A stretch of DNA of 64,000 nt, taken from Phorcus lineatus (Eukaryota > Mollusca > Gastropoda > Trochida > Trochidae). Positions 1-11,900 of this stretch are shown here, in pieces. The notes beneath the pieces are model-generated. The model worked only from the letters and a program-made list of their open reading frames with translations, ran no database searches and was not told the origin of the DNA. The translations under genes and the position numbers were made by a program. The stretch covers positions 23,446,622-23,510,621 of the forward strand of contig OV121093.1 in assembly GCA_921293015.1 (NCBI GenBank), written 5' to 3'. Position 1 is the first letter of the stretch. Every line of letters begins with the position of its first letter.

Positions 1-242
1 ACCTAATGATAAAGCCTACAAGTAGAAAATGAAATGCTTTAAAAAAGGCATACGTTACATCACATTAAAGGCATATGTACTAATTTATCTGATCTTCTGA
101 AAAGTCTAAAAATTATATTAGCCGTGAATCGTTTTTGCTTGAAATGTGAATTGAATTTTGCTAAATATATCCAGTCTTTCTGTTGTTATATAGATAATAT
201 TCACAATAACGTTGAGAGTTTTCATTGTAATAAGCAACTTAC

Positions 243-326
243 GGTAATAACAGGAACACGTAGGGCAGCCTTTATCGTCATAGATTTTCCCGTATTTACA
301 GTATTTCTCACACTCAGGTTCACACA
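243..326 (-). CDS. Antistasin-like gene exon 6: domain 5 (last exon in window)
   Basis: This 84-nt exon has acceptor TTTCTTGACAG and donor C|GTAAGT, phase 1 on both sides. The domain is C-x3-C-x3-C-x10-C-x2-C-x-C, ending G-C-P-T-C-S-C, one residue shorter than usual between the first two cysteines. The strong donor and absence of a stop show that the gene continues to the left of the window. The remaining 242 bases to the edge show no further domain. Confidence 0.8.
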
Positions 327-3005
327 CTGTCAAGAAAGCATAAAAGGTTAGAACCATGCTCATACATTTAGGTCAAATCTATCGTCATGATTGACCAGGA
401 CTGACCCGTTATAACTTGATAATTACTTCTCAAACACTGATCTTGCATAGTGAACTTTTTGTAGAGGTAAACAAAGCAAGATTAAAGGTAATTTAGATGA
501 ATAAACGTTTTACACCAGATCGTTTACAATGCCCTTACATGACACAACTACATGTACACGACATTACAACACTGTGTAGTTAATTAGTGTCTTAGTTGTG
601 AATTGTTGTGACCTCAGGTCCTGATGGCATCCAAGTGTTATTGTATCATTGATTTGATGATGTCACACTGTTGTCTGCATCTGAACTATAATGAAACCTT
701 GCCATTTCCGGCTGATTATGTCATAAAAATGAACCTTTTTGTTACAAATCGTAGACTTGAGTATATTTAGATAACAATTCCATTATTTTTCACATCTCTA
801 TCATCAAGTCGTCATCGTGAAAAGAAAAATGTTGGTGATCTAGCAGATCTTATAAACGGACACTTGTAATTTTTTAATGTCAGGACGAAATGCATAAGAC
901 ATAATGTACGAGTAAGAGAAATGTTAATGTTGACAACACGTCACCTGTATGTTCCTCGTGTCGGCACTGACAGGTGATACAACCATCCCTGATGTATCTC
1001 CCATTGGTACAGTTGTTGTCGCATCGCCTCACCTTACAACCACCACTCGATGTCGCCACATTTACTGCCCAATATACAACAGATCGCATGTTGTACGCAC
1101 GACAGAAATCCTAAATCATGAATTTCTTAAATGACATCTAAAAATGTCGAAAATGCTACCAAATATTAGAGGCAGAAGACAACGTAGAATAGCACAAGAG
1201 GTGGGACTACAGCTGCATATCAAAAGTTTGTTCACTTACTACTGTATATTAGTGAATTTATCATGTAATTTAGGTTTGGTTTGAACGTCAATAAATTAAC
1301 TTCAGCAGAACTGATAAAGACTCTCACATTGTCAATGTGTAAAATATCTATTCTTTAACTGATTGTTGGATTGCCCATTCTCCCATGCAATAATAAGAAT
1401 TTCACATGTTCTAAATTCCGATTTCCTTCAATTTCGATTTAGATATTCCATTTTGACACTGTGAGAACAAAATCAACAAAATCATATTGACTCATGATCA
1501 ATGCAAACGAACAAACATGACTTGTCTTTCAAGCTGTTGGTCCCATATAAAGGATTTTGTAATGTAAAATACAATTTTCTGTTGTCGTAGTTTGGACCCC
1601 TGGCCACTTCAATGACCTGCCAAAAGCTATTACGGTTAATTGTTGGGATAGCATACGATTTCGTTAAGGGGCAACGGATCTTCACTTCTGTACTGAAAAC
1701 TCAAAATCATCCGTTTTTTCCCATTGTTACGATGCCAAATTAAATGATATTTGCACTCGGATACGCAGGTATGTGAACAAACTTTTGGTATGCAGTTGTA
1801 GTTGCATTAGTAGTACTGGTAGTAGAAGCTGAAGTAATTATAATAACAATGATAGTAGAAGTAGCAGAAGTAGTAACAGTTGTGGTTGTAGTAGTAGTTG
1901 CAGCAACAGTATTGGTAATAGAAGTGATAATAGATGCATGTTTAAACTTACGTCACAATCAGTAATTCGGGCATACAAACGCCTGCATCAATGTTTACAC
2001 GGGTGGATGCATTTTCACGTGTTTAGCCATGACAACTACGTAAGCGATCACCAAAGTTATGAATGAACTCGGAAGAATAGTAATTTGTAATGTAATACGT
2101 GTTTTGGACTGTAAATATAATGATGAAGAATGGTTACTCTACCAATTTGTTCATGTGATTTATACATGGCTTAAAAAGCCACTGGTGATATAAAATCAAA
2201 ACATCTTAACTTTTCATTTCCAAAAGACACTTATATGACAAATATTGGTTTTCCAAGAATATCTATAACAGCAGATATAGAGTAGATATCACGTCCAATA
2301 TACATGGATACTAGTTATATAACCTAACAAACACTACCGACTCCTAACTGCCCTCCTGGCTGTATTAGATAAGTCTCCAAAATTACGTTTGACTATTTGA
2401 CGCGCGTCACTGTCTGGTTTTCGATCATAATTTCGACGTTCTACCTTCATATTGTCACTGTAAAAAAAACCCAGTAAGCTTTAAATGTGTCTTTTTGGTA
2501 ACAGTCGATACTTCACGATCAAAATGACACCATTGATTAAGTTTGGCATAGATGACTCCAACAACTCACGGAGTGGCTCTTTAAGATAAAGGCTAACACG
2601 GGAAATGAGATAAATATAGATGTGAGACAAAACATAAGATTTCCTGCGACAGTATTGAGCTTACAGCTCATTTACAAGCTATAAATTGCATCAGAAATCT
2701 ACATTTCGGCTTTACAATATTGCAAGATGTGTAAATAACCAGATGTTTTCTGTTAGTTATCTATTTTTTTGCAAAAACTGTCTGAATTGAAAAAATGTGA
2801 AAAAATCTGGTCAAACAATACTTAGGATTTTCAAAATGTGAATTCAAAATACAAGGTAATCGCCAAAAAGCAATATATATATATATATATATATTCGTGA
2901 GTACTATAACGAGAGTTTTATTACTGGTAGTAATAGTTTTGGCAGCAGCTAGAGAAATGGAGGACGAATTATTGGTTTTCGAGTATTAGTATCAATATCA
3001 GTATA

Positions 3006-3036
<31 letters not shown>

Positions 3037-3038
3037 TC

Positions 3039-3070
<32 letters not shown>

Positions 3071-3166
3071 CAGTAGTAGTAATAGCAGCAGTAGTATCAG
3101 TAGCAGTAGCAGTAGCAGTAGCAGTAGTAGTAGTAGTAGTTGTAGTTGTAGTAGTAGAAGTAATAA

Positions 3167-3229
<63 letters not shown>

Positions 3230-4769
3230 CAGTAGTAGTAGTAGTCGTAGAAGTGGTTGCAGTTTTTCTCGTGGTAGTCGTAATCATAGTAGTAGCGGTT
3301 TAACTGATGGTGGCAGTGGTACCAGTATTATCATTATTATTATTATTAAGGATTCAGCAATTTTGCTGAATCCTTATTGTTATTGGCGTGTTTATTATTA
3401 TTATTCCACGATTTTTGTGAACAAGATTCAACAAAAACTACTATCTCAAATACAACCAAACTTTACGATCTTATAGCCCTTACAAGGAACTCGCGACATG
3501 AAACTTCTCAGCCAATTCGGACTTTGCATTAAAGGCTCAGTGCCACTCAAAGTTTTGAAAATTAACATTAGAAAAAATTTCAAAATTGACTTAGAGACTT
3601 GCAACTTGTTTCAAAAGATGCGCAATTAAATTGCAAGCAAAAAAGTAAATCATGGCGAATTCGTAAGTCACGTGATTTCGGCGCCATCTTGAATTTTCAC
3701 ACTTTTTGCAAGTTCAAGACCCCATGCACATTTGAGGGATCACCTCTCTGCTAATACTTGCAGTAGAGATCCGATACTTACATGATATGTAGTGAAAGCA
3801 TTGACCTATAACAACATTGTCTCAGAATCTAAAAATTCACAACACTTTTTCCACAGCGACCATTCCAATTTACCGAATTTTCAAAAATCGCAAATTTCAA
3901 AGGCTGATTACTCAAAAACCTACCCGTCGAATTTCATGATTTTTGCATGAGAGTTAGATGTGACTAATGTCTCTACGAATCAAGAAAAAAATCGCTCGCG
4001 AACAATCATTTCCGGTCATGCGTGAATGTCAAAGTTTGCAAATTCAGAAAACGAGGCGTTTACAGTGTGTTCTTGTAACGTCCTAACTAACAAACAACAA
4101 ACCATACAACGTTGTGTATTACCTCAAAAGACAGGCTAAAGAATATTCTATCGAGTATATTAACATTTAATTCAATCGTGTTCATGACAACTTAGATAGA
4201 GGCCGTCAAAGTTGGTCGATTTCAAGTTTCATTTTGAGCTTGACAAATAGCAGCAATACATGAAACAGCATGAGCACAAATCAGTAAGGAGCAAAAACAG
4301 CACATATTCTGAAATGATCAGAATTGTAGTAAATGATGATTGTAAAGTGTAAAACATGGATTTATTAAAGTTATTGTTTCAACTAATGCACTTAACCTAC
4401 AACATAAGCATATTTGTTACGATTCCTCTATTTCATTTCCTATGAACTAAAATTGGATGGATTCAACTATATCCTATATTTATTAGGATACTGTATATAT
4501 GACCTGATACGAATTTAGTTTCACCTAGGTTTTTGATTGGTAACATATTGTGATTGTAATTGATTGAGTAGCATAGTTTTTTCACATTATCAACTTCTTT
4601 TGCAATAATCACACATTAGGTCACATGAAACATGCTGTTGTAGCCAAATGCGTCGGCCAATTTTCATAAAACTTTCAGGGATGATTGCTAACATCACTAT
4701 GTACGTAATGAATGTTCTTTTAATGCGCTGAATCCGTTTGTCGTCGCTTGCGACTATATTTATTATTAC

Positions 4770-4814
<45 letters not shown>

Positions 4815-7800
4815 CATGGCCTAAGGGTCATTGAGGTAATCATCTCATCTTTAAGAAAATTCCCATTTGAGCTTTTTTGAAGTTATTGTTGCATTTTACA
4901 GTCATTTTAGAGACCCCGTCATCCGGACCCCTCAGTTACTATAAGAGTAATTGAAGGGTCCGAATGACTGGGTATCTAAAACGTCTATAAAATGCAACAT
5001 AGTCCTTGGAAATGATTCAGGTGAAGATATTCTGAAAGCTGAAATAAGTGACTGTAGCATGTTGTATTGTTAAGAGTCCTTGTGTTTGGTTGCAAAATGG
5101 AAAATCATCATGAAATCGAGTAATTTTCGAGTTTGGTTGCAGTGCCTTATAGACAACTGCAACCAACTTATTTTTTGTAGCAGCAGCAGCAGTAGTAGTA
5201 GTAGTAGTAGTAGAAGAAGAAGAGGAAGAGGAAGAGGAAGAGGAAGAGGAAATAATCGTAGTTAAAGAAGCAGTAGTCAAGTTGATGGTTACAGACTTAG
5301 AAATAGTGGTAGTAGGAGAGGAGTAGTGATGGCCACTTATGATTCAGTGGTTGCTTATTGCGTATCAACTATCGTAATCATTGCAGATAACCATTGTGAC
5401 TGTTTCGGGCAACTTACGAGCGTTAGGAGACAGCCATTCTCTACATTCGCACATATCACAACCGTACATGTCCTGTTTGTATCCAAACTCGCATAGTTCC
5501 CCACATATGGCCTCAGACATATCTGTGCACGCTGGAAGAAACACAAAAAAACAATAACTGTTGTTGTAGAGGTTGATCGTGGATTTGGGTTTCGATGTCA
5601 TATGGATTTGCGCATGGAAGATTTCATCGTTGATATTTCATAATCTGGTGTACGTCACACATTTTCATCAAGGATAGGATCATGGCAACTTAAAATCTAC
5701 GAAAGAACAAGATTAAAGATATAACTTTAATATTATAAGATAATAATTCAAAGATTTACAATTTTAAAAACCCATGTACTTGCCTTCGTCAAGACATTCA
5801 CATTTTTCACACCCTCTATCGTCTTTGCGACGTCCCCGTGTACAGTTCTTCAGACAGTTCAGTCTGGGGCACACTAGCGCAGTATCTGAAGTTAGGAAAA
5901 CCTAGACGTGAATTCAAGAAAGCAGATCCGACATTATTTTGGACCACCAAATAAAACCTTATTTTTCTAAAATCTAAGGTGTAGTAGCCCGTTCCTTCAG
6001 GTAAATAAAGTGTTTCAACGGAGACAAAAATAAATGTAACCAATTGCATTACAATGCTTTTAATTGAAAGAAGCAGTTTTAACACGAACGTACCTTGTTA
6101 AGTTCAGCTATGCGAATCGATTTCCCTAACACAAATGATTAAAAAGCCACAGAGTAAGTTAGTATTTCTTATACAACAAGTTTTTAGAAATGATATCAAT
6201 CGGTATATAAATCGTTCATATACGACACGATGTATGAGGATTAGTATAAATATTTCGACAAGTCGATTTAATCATGTCCTTAAGACACATATTCTAACGA
6301 GAAGCGATATATGAATTGTGATGTAATTAGTCGGATTTTCCTTTCTTGCGTACTACATCACATTAGGTTATATTCAAACCATATTACTTTTGTTCTTGTA
6401 CACGTTAAATTCGTGAAAGGAAATGACCGTTAACATGTTGAAACAAATGGTTGACGAAAACGGATAAAAAAAGAAAGAATAGTTTTCCTTGTTGAATTAA
6501 TATATACATACACATATTCGAAGGTAATATGCAAATTCAAAAATGCCCTCGTTCCGTCAAAGACTGAAAACTTATAATTGAATAGGTTGTTAAGCAACAG
6601 ACTCATGTATGATACCACCGCCTGCTCTTTGGAAAATTTAAATATTATAAGAGATATGTCTTCGTCGTTTTAAGAAAATGGGAAGGCAAAGTTTAGATCT
6701 ATATCAAGGTTGGCCAGTTTGATAGATTAAAAGATTGTAATCTACATGTAGCCATTTTATCACCCTTTTGTCAAGCGCTTTCAACGTTAAAATACATCAT
6801 AAAGTTTTCGCCGTTTTGACTAGGCATTTGTCGTTTCCATCAACTTGTAACCGCTCTGGTTTGTCGTCTCACTATATTCTGCTCGTTTTTCTTGTCTCCT
6901 CGCAGTCATCTTTGTTTACAGTATACAGCTGTACATGTATGAGCCGACTACGACCACAATGCTTTGCGCGTGAAAATAAAAAACTCGATCTATATATAGA
7001 CTGGGGAAATACCTTTTCTAGTTAGTTCCATTTCTTTGATTAATTGGGGTTGAACAACTTAGCGTTATATCTTTTATATATATTTCAAAGAGATAGGTCT
7101 CTGGTAATAATCTTTAGTTTGCACCATCATACTCTGTGGTGCTTTAAGAGGTTTTCACACTACAATGGCCGCCAGTGGTTTTTGTTTGATTCTTGATAAC
7201 AACTCCTACGACTACAAATGGCCAGGTCGAGATATGACATGCATGTTTTACCCTCTCAGGATGACACATCTGGCGTAAACTAAAGTTAATTTTTGGAAAA
7301 TTAGAACGTAATTCTGTCCCTTTAAATGTCAGTTTATAAAATGCAAAGAGAAACTATATCATTTTTGTGACAACTCCCACTCATGTATAAATTGAATTCA
7401 TTAACTTTATTTAATTTGTAGGGTTGACTCTTGTCGAAGTACCATTCATCGAATATAGATATTGATAACAGGCAGCTTAAGGGAAGTGTTTTTAGTGAAA
7501 TATTCATTCGTGTAATTTTGGTAAAATCATAGTCGGTGGAAATACAAAAGGATTGTGTTTGACTCTGAACAAATCGAAATTATTAAACTCAGCTATTGTA
7601 GATCTAACACATCCACAAAAAGGTTCACTGACCGTTTTCCTTGCAGGAACATATTGGACATCCATTGGCATTTAGCTGCAACCCCTCGCTACATTCCAGG
7701 TCACAGTACATCCTTGGACATATGGAGGCTGCTTCTGTATAATATAACAGCTATGTCATTATATAAGGTAGTGTTATTCTATTACTGTGTATGAATTTTA

Positions 7801-8923
7801 AATAGATAAAGCGTCGAAAGTAAATCATCGTCGTCGTCATTGACCAGTCGCGTCAATTGTGATTTACGTATCAATTATCTGACTTTACGTGCTAATAAAT
7901 AAGTCTTGTTTAAGTAATATATGTATGTACTGACGTAATGTTAATAGATGAATATGGGCATACGGATTTACCTGGGTGGGACCATTTGCTGATTGGACTT
8001 TTGGTTTATTCATTGTCATATTATATAAAAGTAGATTTAGAAATAGGTAAATTCCCATTTCATTATTCTGTTGTATACAGCTTCGATTTCTGACAGCTAT
8101 ATTTCCGGGTAATAGAATATATCTACATATAAATATGAATAGAAACATTATAGACTACACATACTAAACTATGTTTTTAGACAAATATTGCTTTTTTTAG
8201 TCAATATCGCCTTTATAGAAGAGTATCACAGCCGTGTCATCCTCGGCTACATGACATCACAATGTTTTACATGATCAATGGATGACATCAATTTGCCATG
8301 AAGTTATAAGCATAACCTTATAAAGGTTTATGACAATGTGGCTGGATACATACACTTTTAATTGAAACGTTACGAAGAATGATTGATGATGGTCAATTCA
8401 ACTATCCTGTCTCCGATATCGATATAAAGATTTTGTCTAATTCAACTATAACTGTATTGTAGAATAACTTTCACAACCTTGTTGCAATAAGCAATTGTGG
8501 CAAAAGTTATTCCAGGTTATGTCGTGTCAAACGACTATCAGATCTTCTTGTGTTTTAATCATTTTCGTATGAGAAAATTATAACGCAGATACGCACGCCT
8601 TGCCGTACTTAAAATTGATGATAACGACATAGGTTATAGTATAGGTTATAGAAAGCATATTTGATTTGTTAGCAGAAATAAAATTTAATTAATGTCAATG
8701 TGTAATTTACATGTCAATTATACGTTGGATACATCCGTCACTTTTGGAAGTACATGTGTGTTATTAGAGCAAAGCGTATACAAACGTATAGAATGTGAGC
8801 TATTGCAGAAAGTGTGATCCAAAACATAATATGATATAGAATAAATGCAACAGATATAGATAACTCACCTGACGCAACGACAGCCGTCAAAACGACGATG
8901 GCAGTGATTACTGTAAACTCCAT
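243..8923 (-). CDS. Secreted multi-domain antistasin-like protein, 5' part of gene (six exons, continues past left edge)
   Basis: Seen: joining minus-strand segments 8923-8869, 7734-7633, 5885-5784, 5531-5418, 1064-945 and 326-243 gives one open frame with an N-terminal hydrophobic signal sequence and five cysteine-rich domains. Each domain fits C-x3/4/7-C-x3-C-x9/10-C-x2-C-x-C, with Gly before the fourth Cys in every copy. This is the antistasin-like (hirustasin/antistasin) fold signature. Known: the family consists of secreted serine-protease inhibitors of leeches, molluscs and cnidarians. Inferred: an extracellular inhibitor acting in defence or digestion; the target protease cannot be told. 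All exon joins are in phase 1. Introns are 1134, 1747, 252, 4353 and 618 nt. The last exon here ends at a GTAAGT donor, so more exons and the stop lie left of the window. No cDNA evidence is available, and an exon in the 4.35-kb intron could have been missed. High confidence in the family, moderate in the exact set of exons. Confidence 0.8.
945..1064 (-). CDS. Antistasin-like gene exon 5: domain 4
   Basis: This is a 120-nt exon, acceptor TTGGGCAG and donor ACAG|GTGACG, phase 1 on both sides. The domain is C-x4-C-x3-C-x9-C-x2-C-x-C, one residue shorter than its sisters in the loop before the fourth Cys, and carries several Arg residues in its first half. The acceptor has a weaker pyrimidine tract than the others. 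It lies 4353 nt downstream of exon 4; that intron holds a TTAA-flanked MITE, a long trinucleotide array and a hairpin element, so it has been enlarged by insertions. Confidence 0.78.
1797..1945. repeat. Imperfect AGT/AGC trinucleotide array
   Basis: Degenerate run of GTAGTA, GCAGAA and GTAATA triplets, a decayed cousin of the long array at 2986-3299. Confidence 0.6.
2171..2584. mobile_element. TTAA-flanked MITE, copy 1 (internally deleted), inside antistasin intron 4
   Basis: The right end is GGAGTGGCTCT followed by TTAA (2581-2584). The left end is TTAA (2171-2174) followed by a decayed AAAGCCACT. The interior matches copy 2 at 38338-38806 almost throughout, from the GGTGATATAAAATC motif to the right terminus, with roughly 85-90 percent identity by eye. 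Copy 1 lacks about 50 bases just inside the left terminus. TTAA at both ends plus matched inverted ends is the mark of piggyBac-type cut-and-paste elements. No protein is encoded. Confidence 0.7.
2873..2894. repeat. (AT)n microsatellite
   Basis: Uninterrupted alternating A/T. Confidence 0.9.
2986..3299. repeat. Long compound (AGT)n/(AGC)n microsatellite
   Basis: About 300 bases of AGT triplets with AGC and ATT variants; the core around 3166-3228 is pure. On the minus strand it reads as a 112-codon poly-Thr frame, which is only a translation of the repeat. Confidence 0.9.
3347..3376. repeat. Perfect 14-bp-arm hairpin at end of an ATT tract
   Basis: TAAGGATTCAGCAA (3347-3360), two-base loop, then the exact reverse complement (3363-3376). 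It abuts an (ATT)n run (3330-3350), with another short ATT tract following at about 3392-3402. It may mark the terminus of a repeat that extends right toward the (TTA)n array at 4758-4814. Confidence 0.75.
3377..4757. other. Non-coding intronic stretch, possibly the body of a repeat
   Basis: No exon or coding signal seen. The stretch is bracketed by a hairpin with an ATT tract on the left and a long (TTA)n array on the right. It contains several stretches such as TCACGTGATTTCGGCGCCAT that look like transposon-derived sequence. It lies within the 4.35-kb intron of the antistasin-like gene. Confidence 0.35.
4758..4814. repeat. (TTA)n microsatellite
   Basis: Nearly pure TTA/ATT triplets over 57 bases. 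Confidence 0.9.
4887..4999. mobile_element. Foldback (long inverted repeat) element, 113 bp
   Basis: The left arm begins TGTTGCATTTTA and the right arm ends TAAAATGCAACA. The two arms pair over about 50 bases each with a handful of mismatches (the inner arms read GGACCCCTCAGTTACT against AGTAATTGAAGGGTCC). There is a very short loop and no coding capacity. It is a foldback MITE inside the antistasin intron. Confidence 0.7.
5178..5251. repeat. Compound AGC/AGT/AGA/AGGAAG microsatellite
   Basis: The repeat unit changes stepwise from AGC to AGT to AGA to GAGGAA along the tract. Confidence 0.85.
5418..5531 (-). CDS. Antistasin-like gene exon 4: domain 3
   Basis: This 114-nt exon lies between an excellent acceptor (pyrimidine-rich tract ending TTTCTTCCAG) and donor GTAAGT, phase 1 on both sides. 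The domain spacing is C-x7-C-x3-C-x10-C-x2-C-x-C, so there are three extra residues between the first two cysteines. It is acidic (E, D), in contrast to the basic preceding domain. A tail of about ten residues after the last Cys (R-E-W-L-S-P-N-A) makes a longer linker before the next domain. The open frame extends upstream into the intron, but the acceptor and the phase decide the exon start. Confidence 0.82.
5784..5885 (-). CDS. Antistasin-like gene exon 3: domain 2, followed by a probable GC-AG intron
   Basis: This exon is 102 nt, exactly the length of exon 2. The acceptor is AACTTCAG. The encoded domain has spacing C-x4-C-x3-C-x10-C-x2-C-x-C and is very basic between Cys3 and Cys4 (R-G-R-R-K-D-D-R-G). 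The phase-1 pattern of the gene requires the exon to end after GAC GAA G. The next bases are GCAAGT, the standard extended consensus of the minority GC-AG intron class (AG|GCAAGT), rather than GT. The only nearby GT, four bases downstream, would break the phase. The intron that follows is just 252 nt. Confidence 0.8.
5886..7632 (-). other. Antistasin intron 2, no other feature seen
   Basis: AT-rich, 1747 nt. The open frames here lack splice logic in the gene's phase and read as random peptides. Confidence 0.5.
7633..7734 (-). CDS. Antistasin-like gene exon 2: domain 1
   Basis: This 102-nt exon starts after acceptor TTATACAG and ends at ACG|GTCAGT. It is entered in phase 1 (G from exon 1 plus AA gives Glu) and left in phase 1. 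It encodes one six-cysteine domain spaced C-x4-C-x3-C-x10-C-x2-C-x-C, with the family-typical Asn-Gly before the fourth Cys and Pro after it (N-G-C-P-I-C-S-C). It is the closest of the five to a textbook antistasin domain. Its first cysteine follows the signal sequence after only a few residues, so the mature protein probably begins with this domain. The 1134-nt intron separating it from exon 1 holds no recognisable gene. Confidence 0.82.
8869..8923 (-). CDS. Antistasin-like gene exon 1: start codon and signal peptide
   Basis: The ATG at 8923-8921 opens 18 codons plus one base. They encode MEFTVITAIVVLTAVVAS, a typical signal peptide: short N-region, a hydrophobic core rich in I, V, L, T and A, then a small-residue cleavage site (A-S-G). 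The exon ends CAG|GTGAGT, a strong donor, leaving phase 1, which matches the acceptor phase of the next exon. If the frame is read through the donor it soon becomes non-coding. Minus-strand sequence upstream (8924-9050) is moderately GC-rich with an AT-rich stretch around 9005-9025 that might hold a TATA-like element, but no promoter can be called with confidence. Confidence 0.8.
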
Positions 8924-11900
8924 GACGGAATTTGACGTCGTTATTGGCGAAGTCTTATCACAAACTGCGATCTTAAGTCGCCAGTGTTACTCGACGCCCC
9001 ATTAGTAAATACATACATAACCGTTATTCAAACAACCCGCGGTCCTTCATGCAGTTCCTTTTAGAATGAATCAGAAACAAAACCTGGTACTTAATCACTT
9101 ATGATATTATGATGTGACATGATATAACGTCACCTGCTTTACAATGAAACATATTAGGATTATATGGGATTTGAATAACTTTATTATAAATAAGACGCAT
9201 TTATCTCTGTTTGATAATTTCATCTTTACAGGGTCTCTATACAAACAAGTGATGTTGCGGTAGCTTATAATGTGTCAGGTAAGAGGCCCGTGCTTTCAAT
9301 GACTGCTGACAATCTTGTTCAATCTCGACCTGTGTCGCTCAGTGCAGATAAACGGAAGAATGTAAAGGAATAGATCGCCCTATTGAGTCCATATGTCCTT
9401 GTAACACTGTCGAGGTTTACACTTTCAAGAAGTTATTGTAATTCAATACGCTTGGGAATCTTTGACGTAATTCCCGTATCGAGATGAGCACACTTAAAAT
9501 CCATAGTCCTTTTTAAATTGCTAAGAACTTAAGTTCATTGGTTCATAATCTGGACAAATCTTGATTACGTTATATCTCTTACTCCGTTCTCATAAACGAA
9601 TCTGACAGTCGGTGTCATATTTTCATTTGTTACTCCTTTGATAATGGAGTGAATGTAACAACCAGTTTCCAGAAATACCACTCGCAGGTTTACTGCTTAC
9701 ATTGGTATATAGTAAATTGATAATAGATTCTAAAATTTAGATACAAGAACAACGTTTGAGCATAAAAAATAGGTCTCCATGAAGCAGGCTGTATAAATGA
9801 TCCAATTCAGCGCGATTCTCAATACGGCCTCGTAAAATGTTGGTTAATTTAGATTGACGACTAGATAAAGGAGTACACAAACTCGGTAAAATTAAAAATG
9901 AATTCGAATTAAAGCCATATATCAGCGCTAATAGGATAAAAGCCTTACTATGGCATTATAAGACATTAATGATTAGCCATATCGTACATGTACTCATTTG
10001 TAAATGGGTGGATATTCTTTATTCAGGTAATATCAGCGGGACATGTATGTCCCATACAGCTTGATAAACAATTTGACATAGTCAATGCACAGCTCTTGCA
10101 ATTCACTAAGGAGTTTGTGTAATCATGAGAGAATTAATAAGCGATCAAAAAGATTCTATTTATAGCAGTGTCTATTCATGGCTGAGAACTCACACTATGT
10201 CTAATGCAAATATAAGTATCACGATCCTTAAATCCCTTGCCTTTACAGATAAACATACATGTATCAGACAGTTAAAGAAATCATTATATCGCCAAAGTAA
10301 ATGTGGTTATGGACTTGTTGATGAAATATTTTATTAGTGACAATCAAATACTATATTTTGACATGACTTGAAAATATCTAGTGACAATAACGCAGGTATA
10401 TGTATAAGAAATAACAATGAGGGATGTTTTCATAAGAAGAGAATTTATAACCATTTATAACATCATCGCTATCGCTCCAAACCACTCACTTGTTTCATAA
10501 AAATGGTATTAAACTGGACTTCTTTAAACAATCTCAATTAATTTAAGTATTTCTCTTATTCATGCATGTCACTGTCACAGTTATTACGATGATTGTGGGT
10601 GTCTCCTCAAACATGGTCACTTAGTATAACCACGAGGCAGAGGACCGTATGGTATATTTTTGATAGAACCAAACTCATTACATGTCCGTGCAATCCCCCT
10701 TTCATATAAAGTTATACTCATCACAATAGTTACAAATTCAGTATTTTGAAGTGTTTATACAAGGCAACCATCCATGATGTGGGAGTTAGAGGTTGATAAG
10801 AATCCTTCTGGAGGCATAAAAATGAAAGCGGTAGAATGAGTCACCCAGCAGTAGAGTGTTTCAACAAGTGCCATTATAAGTATACACCTGTATATAAAGG
10901 GAGATAACCCTCCCGATCTTGGTGATTAATCAGTATGCCTCTGAATCGTTACTGATTACAGTAAAGTTGTTATATCAACGTTGTTCGGGACGCAACAAGG
11001 CAACCAACAAACGGGTGTTTAAATGTCTAAACGGTTGAGATGCAAAATAGAAATAGTTTTGTGTCCAAGTTCTATGAGAAATGTGTACCCTTATAAGATT
11101 TACTATTAAAAAGTAGTAAATGTGTGATTATTCTATCACTAAATCTATAATTCTATCGCGATGTCAAAATTCGAACAATATATAGTCAAAAAGGACAAGA
11201 AGAAACTTAGGATTACACGTTTGTTACAGAATAAACATGACTAACGCGCCTGCCTTTGTAGAGTTGTTAGGCATTGTATACAATGAAATCTTATCATATA
11301 AATATATAGGGGGAATAATGTCCTGTTGCCTCAAGCAAATTACAGGAGTTCGACACCTACGCAATATAAGAAAAACATTATTTACCCAGAAAGATTACTA
11401 TTTCATGTCTCTTTTATTAAAAAATCCTTCTCAATATTGACCCGAGTAAGTATAATACTATATCAATCTTTATCGTATAATTCACTTTTAATGTGACTCA
11501 CTAACACGATAAGGAGGATCTTACCCGCATATACTATTACAAAATGGATCGAGGATATCTTGAAATTCTGGTTCAATACAAAATTTTCACGACTTATTTG
11601 TTTTTCTTCTTCAAAAGTTGAGATATTCAAGTAACAAGTTAATATATCGTTAATGTTTTATCAATCATATCTCCCTAAACAATGAAAATTTCCGATTGTA
11701 AATTAATCATGGTCAACTTATGACGTCAGCCTATTGATTCATGACGTCAATAAAGTCTTATATCCTTAAAACTCAGGGAAATAACGATTTTACTTTTAAA
11801 CGATAAATGTTGTTATTTTTCATTGAAAATGAATATTTTCACTGATAACACACGCATATAATTTTACTCAGGGAAAATAAGGATTATATTTTTAACGATG

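Noticed and set aside
2949..3287. 112-codon frame rich in Thr on the minus strand
   Set aside because: It is the translation of the AGT microsatellite; no start context or domain.
4590..4817. Poly-Ile frame on the minus strand, possible membrane segment
   Set aside because: Translation of the TTA microsatellite.
5365..5601. 78-codon frame around antistasin exon 4 taken as a whole gene
   Set aside because: Only 5418-5531 is exon; the rest reads into introns past clear splice sites. The same applies to the longer frames around exons 1, 5 and 6.
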